In this document: piece after piece, positions 16,066-22,325 of the stretch
Layout: each line of letters opens with the position of its first letter
How positions within the stretch are numbered: the stretch's first letter is position 1
Source of the DNA: Clostridiaceae bacterium
GTDB taxonomy: Bacteria > Bacillota > Clostridia > Oscillospirales > Acutalibacteraceae
Reading direction: 5' to 3'
DNA: 22,325 nucleotides
Assembly: GCA_016292785.1 (NCBI GenBank)
Contig: JAEDFL010000029.1
Location: forward strand, 1 to 22,325
The notes under the pieces: model-generated
What the model saw: only the letters and a program-made list of their open reading frames with translations
Database searches by the model: none
What the model was told of the DNA's origin: nothing
Translations under genes and position numbers: made by a program

Positions 16066-17115
16066 ATGCTCGAAAGATTTATTGAAAAATTACCGAAAAA
16101 CATTGACGGCGCACTTATAATTTCGCCCGAAAACCGCAGATATTTTACGGGCTTTGACGCTTCGGACGGATATCTTTTTGCTACGAAAAACGGCTCGGTT
16201 TTTCTGACGGACAGCCGTTATATCGAGGCGGCGCAGAGTACGGTAAAATGCTGTGACGCCGAGGAGCAGAAAATGAAGCTCTCGGAATATGCGGCAAGGT
16301 TTGATTGCAAAACGCTTGCCGTTGAAGCGGACAGGCTGACCGTCTCACAGCTTAAAACGCTGAGAAAAGCTTTGCACGGCATAAAGCTGACTACCGTCGG
16401 TACGGATAAGCTGATCGACTCCTTCAGGGCGGTAAAGACCGGGGAAGAAGTTGAGGACATCTGCAAGGCTCAGCGTATTGCAGAGGAGGCTCTTAATCAC
16501 ATTCTCGGATTTATCAAGGTCGGAGTGACGGAAAAGGAGATCGCTCTTGAGCTGGATCATTTTATGCTCAGCCACGGCGCAGAGGCTCTCTCGTTTGAAA
16601 CAATAGCGATCAGCGGCGCAAACACCTCTAAACCGCACGGTGTTCCGACGGATAAGAGGGTAGAAAAGGGCGATTTTGTCACAATGGATTTTGGCGCAGT
16701 TATCAACGGCAGACACTCCGATATGACAAGAACGGTTGCTGTCGGCGAGGTCTGCGATGAGCAGAAAAAGATTTACGAAACCGTTTTGAAAGCACAGCTT
16801 GCAACGCTTGAAATTCTCAGAAACGGTTTGAAATGTAACGAAGCGGACAGGGCGGCAAGGGATATAATTACCGAAGCAGGCTACGGCGAATTTTTCCGCC
16901 ATTCGACCGGACACGGAGTCGGAATTGAAATTCACGAAAAGCCGAATCTTTCGCCAAAGTCGGAGGTGACGCTTAGGACGGGAAATGTCGTTACGGTTGA
17001 GCCGGGAATTTATATTCCCGAAAAATTCGGCGTCAGAATCGAGGATATGGCTCTGATAACCGAAAACGGCTGTAAAAACCTTACTAATGCGCCGAAAGAA
17101 CTGATAGTTTTGTAA
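16066..17115 (+). CDS. M24B Xaa-Pro aminopeptidase family protein
   Basis: This 349-residue pita-bread metallopeptidase has an N-terminal creatinase-like domain (residues 1-125) and a C-terminal catalytic domain. The five metal ligands are visible as D208 (TMDFG), D219 (HSDMTRT), H283 (STGHGVG), E312 (VEPGIY) and E326 (RIEDM). It should remove N-terminal residues before proline in the cytoplasm. Length and layout match the YqhT/PepQ-like short form, not the longer E. coli PepP. GGGGAGA precedes ATG 16066. It lies upstream of efp, an arrangement frequent in Bacillota and functionally sensible, since both deal with proline-containing peptides. Confidence 0.93.
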   Translation: MLERFIEKLPKNIDGALIISPENRRYFTGFDASDGYLFATKNGSVFLTDSRYIEAAQSTVKCCDAEEQKMKLSEYAARFDCKTLAVEADRLTVSQLKTLRKALHGIKLTTVGTDKLIDSFRAVKTGEEVEDICKAQRIAEEALNHILGFIKVGVTEKEIALELDHFMLSHGAEALSFETIAISGANTSKPHGVPTDKRVEKGDFVTMDFGAVINGRHSDMTRTVAVGEVCDEQKKIYETVLKAQLATLEILRNGLKCNEADRAARDIITEAGYGEFFRHSTGHGVGIEIHEKPNLSPKSEVTLRTGNVVTVEPGIYIPEKFGVRIEDMALITENGCKNLTNAPKELIVL

Positions 17116-17153
17116 AAAATTTATTACGATAATTGCTTTTTAATTGAAAAGAC

Positions 17154-17182
17154 TTGAAAAACTCAGGATAATAGTATAAAAT
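17154..17182 (+). promoter_or_regulatory. Probable promoter of efp
   Basis: Within the 138-nt gap before efp, TTGAAA at 17154-17159 is 17 bp from TAAAAT at 17177-17182 (or 15 bp from the overlapping TATAAA at 17175-17180). A second TTGAAA at 17144-17149 is 18 bp from GATAAT, so the exact pair is uncertain. The leader of about 65 nt holds GGAGG at 17241-17245 and no recognisable riboswitch. Confidence 0.55.
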
Positions 17183-17253
17183 AATAATGATAAAAGGGGA
17201 GTGGGCATTCGGCCTATTCTTTGATTAAGAAAAATAAATCGGAGGAATAACAC

Positions 17254-17811
17254 ATGATTTCAGCAGGTGATTTCAGAAACGGTATGACATTTGAGGAGGA
17301 CGGCAACGTACTTCAGGTTGTTGAATTCCAGCACGTTAAGCCGGGTAAGGGCGCAGCTTTTGTTAGAACAAAGACAAAGAATGTTCTTACAGGTTCCGTA
17401 GTTGAAAAGAGCTACAACCCGACAGCTAAGTTCCCGACAGCATATATCGAGAGAAAGGATATGGAGTTCTCATACAGTGACGGCGATCTTTATTATTTTA
17501 TGGATCCCGAATCATATGAGCTTATTCCGATCAATGCTTCCGACCTCTCGGATAATTTCAAGTTCGTTAAGGACGGTATGGTCTGCAAGATTCTTTCCTA
17601 CAAGGGCAAGGTTTTCGGCGTTGAGCCGCCGACCTTCGTTGAGCTTGAGGTTACAAAGACCGATCCGGGCTTTGCAGGAAATACCGCAACAAACACAACA
17701 AAGCCTGCCACTGTTGAGACCGGCGCAGAGATCAAGGTTCCCCTCTTCATCAACGAGGGAGAGAAGGTTCAGATCGACACCCGTACAGGCGAATATCTCG
17801 GCAGAGCATAA
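17254..17811 (+). CDS. efp: Translation elongation factor P
   Basis: At 185 residues this is a standard-length EF-P with the KOW-like N-terminal domain and two OB domains. The tip loop HVKPGKGAAFVR carries K32, the residue that is modified in many bacteria, and the protein ends with the IDTRTGEYLGRA signature. EF-P binds the ribosome between P and E sites and relieves stalling at polyproline. No recognised lysine-modifying enzyme (EpmA or YmfI type) is nearby. GGAGG eight bases before ATG 17254 fixes the start. It has its own promoter region and is followed after 29 nt by the zinc-ribbon protein. Confidence 0.98.
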   Translation: MISAGDFRNGMTFEEDGNVLQVVEFQHVKPGKGAAFVRTKTKNVLTGSVVEKSYNPTAKFPTAYIERKDMEFSYSDGDLYYFMDPESYELIPINASDLSDNFKFVKDGMVCKILSYKGKVFGVEPPTFVELEVTKTDPGFAGNTATNTTKPATVETGAEIKVPLFINEGEKVQIDTRTGEYLGRA

Positions 17812-17840
17812 CTTATCCCTAAACGAAAGGATGATTGACA

Positions 17841-18272
17841 ATGATGACAGTTACTGAAAAGGCGGCATATCTCAAGGGACTTGTAGAGATGGCTCACTTT
17901 GAAGCGGATACAGACGAGGTAAAGATCATAAAAGCAATGGTCGATGTTATCGATGAGCTTGCGCTTACCGTAGCTGACCTTGAGGATGAGGTTGCCTCTC
18001 TCAACGAGCTTGTTGACGAGCTTGACGAGGATCTCGGCGAGGTCGAGGAGTATCTCTATGATGACGAGTGTTGCTGCGATGATGATTGCTGCTGTGACGA
18101 TGACTGTGACTGCTGTGATCACGACGAAAACGACTATTTTGAGGTCGAGTGTCCTGCTTGCGGCGAGACGATCTGCCTTGACGAGAGCGTTCTCGACGAA
18201 GAAACAATTCAGTGCCCCGCTTGCGGCGAGACTCTTGAATTTGATTTCGACGAAGACGAAGATGAAGAATAA
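17841..18272 (+). CDS. Small acidic CD1247-type zinc-ribbon protein with a Cys/Asp cluster
   Basis: The 143-residue protein has three parts. Residues 1-40 form a helical domain (TEKAAYLKGLVE...IKAMVDVIDELA) known in clostridial proteins under the label CD1247 N-terminal domain. Residues 41-72 are an acidic, probably coiled-coil segment. Residues 76-95 hold nine cysteines alternating with aspartates, then a C-terminal zinc ribbon with CPAC at 104-107 and 125-128 and an acidic tail. The function is unknown; metal binding is strongly suggested, and a role linked to translation or RNA polymerase is only a guess from its place beside efp. An in-frame TTG at 17835 exists, but the ATG at 17841 has AAAGG at a suitable distance. 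Confidence 0.85.
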   Translation: MMTVTEKAAYLKGLVEMAHFEADTDEVKIIKAMVDVIDELALTVADLEDEVASLNELVDELDEDLGEVEEYLYDDECCCDDDCCCDDDCDCCDHDENDYFEVECPACGETICLDESVLDEETIQCPACGETLEFDFDEDEDEE

Positions 18273-18286
18273 TTTACGGTAAAACC

Positions 18287-18335
18287 GGGGTAACCTTGGG
18301 CGAAGTATCGTTCCCTCGGTTGCCCCTTTTCTTTT
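18287..18335 (+). terminator. Intrinsic terminator between the zinc-ribbon and Nudix genes
   Basis: GGGGTAACC (18287-18295) pairs with GGTTGCCCC (18318-18326) with one G-U pair, followed inward by a small bulge and GGG-CCC. The T-tract TTTTCTTTT (18327-18335) leads directly into the GGAGA of the next gene. The arrangement repeats that seen before hemW. Confidence 0.85.
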
Positions 18336-18345
18336 GGAGAAAATT

Positions 18346-18891
18346 ATGAAGCTTGATGAAAAAACAATCAAAAAAATCTATGTGTATAACGGCAGGATAA
18401 TCAATGTCCGCAACGACGACGCAGAGCTTCCGAACGGCAAGCCGTGTCAGCGTGAGGTCGTTGAACATCCCGGCGGAGTTTGTATTGCGGCTCTGACCGA
18501 AGACGAGGAGCTTCTTTTTGTCCGCCAGTTCCGGTATCCGTATATGGAGGTCATTCCCGAGCTTCCCGCCGGCAAGCTTGAAAAGGGTGAAGATCCGTTC
18601 GAGACAGGCAAGCGTGAGCTTGAGGAGGAGGCAGGCTGTGTAGCCGAGGAATATTACGACCTCGGAAAGTTCTATCCCTCACCCGGTTACTGCGGCGAGA
18701 TAATTCATCTCTATGCCGCAAAGGGACTGACATTCACCCATCAGCATCTTGACGAGGACGAGTTCCTCAATGTTGAAAAAATTCCTCTCGGCAAGGCGGT
18801 CGAGATGGTTATGAGCAACGAGATAAAGGACGGCAAAACCCAGGCTGCTGTGCTCAAGGTCAAATATCTCAGGGACAAGGGGCTGTGGTGA
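18346..18891 (+). CDS. Nudix hydrolase, ADP-ribose pyrophosphatase (NudF/YqkG-like)
   Basis: The 181-residue protein contains a perfect Nudix box, G-x5-E-x7-R-E-L-x-E-E-x-G-C, at residues 76-98, and a proline 21 residues after its final Gly region (FYPSPGYCGE), the hallmark of the ADP-ribose-specific subfamily. FVRQFRYP at 58-65 is also typical. It hydrolyses ADP-ribose to AMP and ribose-5-phosphate, removing a reactive NAD breakdown product. The ATG at 18346, eight bases or so after GGAGA, is preferred over an in-frame TTG at 18334 that lies inside the terminator T-tract. Its stop overlaps the Maf start by one base (TGATG), indicating translational coupling. Confidence 0.93.
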   Translation: MKLDEKTIKKIYVYNGRIINVRNDDAELPNGKPCQREVVEHPGGVCIAALTEDEELLFVRQFRYPYMEVIPELPAGKLEKGEDPFETGKRELEEEAGCVAEEYYDLGKFYPSPGYCGEIIHLYAAKGLTFTHQHLDEDEFLNVEKIPLGKAVEMVMSNEIKDGKTQAAVLKVKYLRDKGLW

Positions 18892-19451
18892 TGACGGATA
18901 TTATTCTTGCCTCCGCTTCTCCGAGAAGAAGTGGGCTGATGACCTTGGCAGGCTTCCGGTTTGACGTGATCTGTGCCGATATAGACGAGATTGTTCCCGA
19001 AAAAGCTTTGCCGCAGGAGGTTGTTATGTCGCTTGCCCTGCAAAAGGCTCAGGCGGTTGCTAAGGATCACGGCAAATCCGCCGTGGTTGGCTCTGATACA
19101 GTTGTTGCGCTTGACGGGAAAATACTCGGAAAGCCTCATTCCGAAAAAGAGGCAGTCGAAATGCTCCGATCCCTTTCGGGCAGGACTCATAAGGTTTACA
19201 CGGGCGTTGCGATTGTCTGCGGAGATAAGGTCACAAGCTTCTTTGACGAGACAGAAGTTGAATTTTATCCTCTCACCGATGAGGAAATCTTCGATTATGT
19301 CGCAACGGGCGAGCCAATGGACAAAGCAGGAGCTTACGGGATCCAGGGCAGGGGCGCCGTGCTTGTCAAAAGAATAAACGGCGATTACTTCAACGTAATG
19401 GGATTGCCGATATCAAAGGTTTACAGGGAGTTGAAAGACTATGTTAAGTAA
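18891..19451 (+). CDS. maf: Maf-family nucleoside triphosphate pyrophosphatase
   Basis: This 186-residue protein shows the Maf signatures ILASASPRR (5-13), VGSDTVV (66-72, with a catalytic-type Asp), LSGRTHKVYTGV and DKAGAYGIQG. Such proteins hydrolyse dTTP, UTP and modified nucleotides, and are linked to house-cleaning and to arrest of septation in Bacillus subtilis. ATG 18891 is chosen over two upstream GTG codons because AAGGGG (18876-18881) is at good distance and the TGATG overlap couples it to the Nudix gene. Two nucleotide-sanitising enzymes thus share one transcript. Confidence 0.95.
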   Translation: MTDIILASASPRRSGLMTLAGFRFDVICADIDEIVPEKALPQEVVMSLALQKAQAVAKDHGKSAVVGSDTVVALDGKILGKPHSEKEAVEMLRSLSGRTHKVYTGVAIVCGDKVTSFFDETEVEFYPLTDEEIFDYVATGEPMDKAGAYGIQGRGAVLVKRINGDYFNVMGLPISKVYRELKDYVK

Positions 19452-19713
19452 ATTTTTTAATCTTCTTGCTATCAGCGTCAGCGAGCTTGATCCTATTGTG
19501 CCGGACGCACCGGAGGATCACACGAAGGAGATCGTGATAATCGTTCTTCTCGCCGCGGCGGCAATAGCCGTTATTCTTATCTGGGCGAAGCTTGATGTCA
19601 GCGAAAAGCTCCGGGAAAGAAAAAAAGAAAGAACGAGGCAGAAAGCCGAAAATCTCCGCAATGCCGAGCTTGAAAGACTGCACGAAATCAAAAGAAAAAA
19701 TCAAAGAAAATAA
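19441..19713 (+). CDS. Small single-pass membrane protein of unknown function
   Basis: A 90-residue protein whose ATG overlaps the end of maf by 11 nt in another frame and is preceded by AGGGAG. Residues 1-29 have a short hydrophobic start and an acidic segment (LDPIVPDAPEDHTKE). Residues 30-48 form one membrane helix (IVIIVLLAAAAIAVILIWA). Residues 50-90 are highly basic and probably a coiled coil on the cytoplasmic side. The charge pattern predicts the acidic N-terminus outside. I do not recognise the family. Its translational coupling to maf suggests a true gene rather than a chance frame. Confidence 0.72.
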   Translation: MLSKFFNLLAISVSELDPIVPDAPEDHTKEIVIIVLLAAAAIAVILIWAKLDVSEKLRERKKERTRQKAENLRNAELERLHEIKRKNQRK

Positions 19714-19720
19714 AATTCTA

Positions 19721-19760
19721 TGCCGCAGAGACGGTGAAGTGAACACCGGGCTCTGCGGCA
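19721..19760 (+). other. Long hairpin in front of the GH38 gene, without a T-tract
   Basis: TGCCGCAGAG (19721-19730) is perfectly complementary to CTCTGCGGCA (19751-19760). Inside it CGGTG and CACCG can also pair around an AAGTGAA loop. The 40-nt structure ends 22 nt before ATG 19782 and eight bases before the AAAAGGA ribosome site. It lacks a following T-run, so it is not a classical terminator. An mRNA-stabilising structure or a degenerate terminator are alternatives. Confidence 0.75.
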
Positions 19761-19781
19761 ATGCTTATAAAAGGAAAACAT

Positions 19782-22214
19782 ATGAAAGAAATACATCTTA
19801 TTTGCAACGCACACATTGATCCGATCTGGCAATGGGAGTGGGAGGAGGGAGCGGCGGCCGCCGTTTCAACCTTTCGTTCCGCCGCCGATCTCGCAGATGA
19901 ATTTGACTATATCTTCTGCCACAACGAGGTGACCTTGTATAAATACATCAACGAGTTTGCGCCGACGCTTTTTGAAAGGATCAAGGAGCTTGTCCGCCGA
20001 GGAAAGTGGCACATTATGGGCGGTTGGTATCTTCAGCCGGACTGTAATATGCCCTGCGGTGAAAGCCTTGTCCGTCAGATACTTGCCGGGCAGAAATATT
20101 TCTATGAGAATTTCGGAGTGAAGCCGACAACGGCGGTGAATTTTGACTCCTTCGGACACAGCAGAGGTCTTGTTCAGATTATGAAAAAATGCGGACAGGA
20201 CAGCTATATTTTCTGCCGTTCGGGAAACGATCCTCTGCCTGCAAAGCAGTTTATCTGGAAAGGCTTTGACGGCTCAACGATCAAGGCTCAGCACGCTCAG
20301 ACTTATTACAGCTCTCCGCTCGGAGAGGCGGCAAAGGCTATCCGAGACAAGGCGAACGCTCAGCAGGAGGACACCGTCTGCGTGCTCTGGGGAGTGGGTA
20401 ATCACGGCGGCGGACCGTCACGAAAAGATCTTGCCGACATCAAAAAATTGATTGCTGAGAGCGAAGACAGAATAATTCATTCAACCCCCGAAGCCTTTTT
20501 TGCAAAAATCGAGCCGACTGCCGTTCACGAAAAATCGCTCAGAACGGTTATGCCCGGCTGTTACACCTCGTCTTCAAGGATTAAACGCAGACACGCCGAG
20601 CTTGAAAACACCCTGTGGATGACGGAAAAAATGTGCGCCTCTGCCGCAATGAGAGGTGTTGCGGAATATCCCGAAAAAGAGATCAATGAAGCGGTCGAGG
20701 ATCTTCTGAACAGCGAGTTTCACGACGTCATCTGCGGCTGCACGATAAGAGCAGGTGAAGAAAACGGACTGAGAATACTTGATCACGGCCTGCAAAATCT
20801 GAACAAAATCAGAGCGAAAGCGTTCTTTGCCCTGTCATCTGCCGAGCCGTCGGCAAGGGAGGGCGAGTTCCCGATATTGGTTTTCAATCCGCATCCCTAC
20901 GAGCTTGAAACCGAGGTGTCCTGCGAGTTTATGCTTGCCGATCAGAACCGCAAAGAGGACGTGCGATCCTCTGTCCGTGTGACCGACAGCGAAGAAAAAG
21001 AAATACCCGTTCAGCTCATTAAAGAGGAGAGCAACCTCAACCTCGATTGGAGAAAAAGGGTTGTGTTCAACGCAAAATTAAAGCCGCTCGGCATAACCCG
21101 TTTTTCGGTTTGGATTGATTATATCTCTCAGAACAACACAAACGGCTTTGTCGCCAAGGCTGAGCCTGCAAGCGAGGACATTGTCTTTGACTGTAACGGC
21201 AAGCACGTTGAGATCGACGCAAAAAGCGGTCTGATGAAATCGTTCAGGCTCAACGACAGGGAATATATCAAGGGCGAAGCGTTTCGACCGATCCTTTGCC
21301 GTGATAACGAGGACCCCTGGGCAATGGGCGAGGCTCAGCTTGAAAAAATCGGCACTCACCCGATCTCCTTTAAGCTGATGAAAAATCCCGACGGCCCGTT
21401 CGAGGGGCTTGCACCGATCAGGATCATCGAGGACGGAAGCGTTTATCTGGGCGTTGAGTGCTTTATGAAATGCAGAAACACCCGGCTGAGATTGGAATAT
21501 GATATTTACAAAAATTCACCGTATATCGACGTGAAGATTGATGTTTTTCCGGGCGATATCAACCGCATCCTGAAGCTGGAAATACCTTGCGCCGACAGCG
21601 GAAAATTTATCGGACAAACCGCCTACGGAGCCGAGGAGCTTTATTCCGACGGCAGGGAGTGCGTCGCCCAGAGATATATTGCTCTGAAAAACGGAGAGGG
21701 CGAGTGTGTCGCCCTGTTTAACTGCGGAGTATACGGCTCGTCATTCAGCGGCGGAGTGATGCGCCAGTCGCTTCTTAGAACAGCGTCGTACTGCGCTCAC
21801 CCGATCGACGACAGAACTCTTGTTCCGACCGACAGATATGTTAAAAAAATTGACCTCTGCGAGCAGAATTTTGAATTCAGGTTTGCCGTGTGCCGCGAGG
21901 AAATGCTTGAGAAAGCCGCCGCAGAATTTAATCAGCCTGCGTACGCTCTCAATGTTTTTCCCGTCCCGTGCGGAAAGGCTGTTCCCGAAGTGCCGATCGG
22001 AATTTCCGATCCGTCCGTCATTCTTTCCACGGCTAAAAAAGAGGATGGCGGAGAACGGTTTATTTTCCGGCTTTTCAACGGAACAGGCTCACAAAGAAGC
22101 TGTGACTTTTCCGTTTCCGTCAAAAATCTGAAATTGAATTTCTCAGCCTACGAGATGAAAACCGTTTCGTTCGACGGTAAAAATCTTGTTGAAGAAAATA
22201 CAGCGATTATATAA
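19782..22214 (+). CDS. Alpha-mannosidase, glycoside hydrolase family 38
   Basis: This 810-residue enzyme starts KEIHLICNAHIDPIWQWEWEEG, in which H11 and D13 are the zinc ligands of GH38. GWYLQPDCNMPCGES follows, then NFDSFGHSRGL, where D122 is the expected nucleophile. The later part has the beta-rich GH38 C-terminal domain. The absence of a signal peptide points to cytoplasmic hydrolysis of imported mannosides. The ATG at 19782 has AAAAGGA six bases upstream; an ATG at 19761 abuts the hairpin and has no site. No mannoside transporter is adjacent, though a GPH symporter is 5 kb upstream. Distant GH38 members can act on other alpha-mannosidic linkages; specificity is not visible. Confidence 0.94.
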   Translation: MKEIHLICNAHIDPIWQWEWEEGAAAAVSTFRSAADLADEFDYIFCHNEVTLYKYINEFAPTLFERIKELVRRGKWHIMGGWYLQPDCNMPCGESLVRQILAGQKYFYENFGVKPTTAVNFDSFGHSRGLVQIMKKCGQDSYIFCRSGNDPLPAKQFIWKGFDGSTIKAQHAQTYYSSPLGEAAKAIRDKANAQQEDTVCVLWGVGNHGGGPSRKDLADIKKLIAESEDRIIHSTPEAFFAKIEPTAVHEKSLRTVMPGCYTSSSRIKRRHAELENTLWMTEKMCASAAMRGVAEYPEKEINEAVEDLLNSEFHDVICGCTIRAGEENGLRILDHGLQNLNKIRAKAFFALSSAEPSAREGEFPILVFNPHPYELETEVSCEFMLADQNRKEDVRSSVRVTDSEEKEIPVQLIKEESNLNLDWRKRVVFNAKLKPLGITRFSVWIDYISQNNTNGFVAKAEPASEDIVFDCNGKHVEIDAKSGLMKSFRLNDREYIKGEAFRPILCRDNEDPWAMGEAQLEKIGTHPISFKLMKNPDGPFEGLAPIRIIEDGSVYLGVECFMKCRNTRLRLEYDIYKNSPYIDVKIDVFPGDINRILKLEIPCADSGKFIGQTAYGAEELYSDGRECVAQRYIALKNGEGECVALFNCGVYGSSFSGGVMRQSLLRTASYCAHPIDDRTLVPTDRYVKKIDLCEQNFEFRFAVCREEMLEKAAAEFNQPAYALNVFPVPCGKAVPEVPIGISDPSVILSTAKKEDGGERFIFRLFNGTGSQRSCDFSVSVKNLKLNFSAYEMKTVSFDGKNLVEENTAII

Positions 22215-22216
22215 AG

Positions 22217-22254
22217 AAAAAATCTCTCCCCATTGCGAAAGGGAGAGATTTTTT
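22217..22254. terminator. Symmetric (bidirectional) intrinsic terminator
   Basis: A perfect 14-bp inverted repeat, AAAAAATCTCTCCC (22217-22230) and GGGAGAGATTTTTT (22241-22254), encloses a 10-nt loop. Each strand ends in a T-run, so it can stop both the GH38 transcript and the convergent gene from the right. Confidence 0.92.
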
Positions 22255-22274
22255 GTTTGGAGGATAATATCAAA

Positions 22275-22325
22275 TTATTTAACTGCGGCAAAGCCTTTTT
22301 CGAGGTCGGCGATGATATCGTCGAT
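22275..22325 (-). CDS. C-terminal fragment, probable O-acetylhomoserine sulfhydrylase / Cys-Met metabolism PLP enzyme
   Basis: On the minus strand the frame is open from the window edge to a TAA at 22277-22275 and reads IDDIIADLEKGFAAVK. This matches the usual C-terminal helix (HIDDIIADLEQA) of O-acetylhomoserine aminocarboxypropyltransferase and related gamma-family PLP enzymes. Only 16 residues are present, so the call rests on this short motif. The gene converges with the mannosidase across the symmetric terminator. Confidence 0.6.
   Translation of the reverse strand: MDDIIADLEKGFAAVK

Noticed and set aside
17200..17218. Possible small hairpin in the efp leader (AGTGGGC with GCCTATT)
   Set aside because: It has only seven pairs, two of them G-U, and no resemblance to a known riboswitch or T-box.
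18001..18207. Arg/His-rich minus-strand frame opposite the Cys/Asp cluster
   Set aside because: The His/Arg bias is the complement of the repeated GAY and TGY codons; no start signals are present.

Overview
The window looks like chromosomal DNA of a member of the Clostridia (Bacillota), most likely an Oscillospiraceae/Ruminococcus-type gut bacterium. This is inferred from moderate GC, AGGAGG-type ribosome sites, frequent TTG/GTG starts, the housekeeping order lepA - hemW - pepP - efp, and a CD1247-type zinc-ribbon protein. No rRNA, tRNA, CRISPR array or insertion sequence was seen. Every gene is on the + strand except a fragment at the right edge.

Positions 1-11403 are the distal part of an exopolysaccharide/capsule locus. 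It begins inside a membrane-type UDP-GlcNAc 4,6-dehydratase (PglF/FlaA1-like). Then follow a PglC-like phosphoglycosyl transferase, an EpsD-like GT4, an EpsG/Wzy-like polymerase, a pyruvyl transferase family protein, a second GT4, a membrane-anchored GH88/GH105-like hydrolase and a CpsB-type PHP phosphatase, with gaps of about 10-35 nt. A near-consensus sigma-A promoter (8446-8474) then drives a chain-length regulator fused to a bacterial tyrosine kinase with a very long Gly-Tyr tail, and a PglE-like aminotransferase, ending in a clear terminator. Dehydratase, aminotransferase and PglC-like transferase together suggest a bacillosamine-like first sugar. The GT4 enzymes extend it, the EpsG-like protein polymerises it, the pyruvyl transferase homologue may decorate it, and the kinase/phosphatase pair controls chain length. 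No acetyltransferase (PglD) or flippase is visible.

Positions 11483-18272 carry housekeeping genes: lepA, a GPH-family sugar:cation symporter with its own promoter, hemW, an M24 Xaa-Pro peptidase, efp, and a small acidic Cys-rich zinc-ribbon protein. Positions 18346-19713 hold an ADP-ribose-type Nudix hydrolase, Maf and a small single-pass membrane protein. A cytoplasmic GH38 alpha-mannosidase (19782-22214) follows. A symmetric terminator separates it from the C-terminus of a convergent PLP enzyme, probably O-acetylhomoserine sulfhydrylase.

A recurring feature is a hairpin, usually a full intrinsic terminator, placed directly in front of the next gene's ribosome site (lepA, hemW, Nudix, GH38). 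This suggests read-through control. No gene-free stretch exceeds 300 bases; the longest, 17116-17253, holds the efp promoter and leader. The strongest candidate for new biology is the kinase's Gly-Tyr tail, followed by the hydrolase inside the synthesis operon and the Cys/Asp cluster protein.
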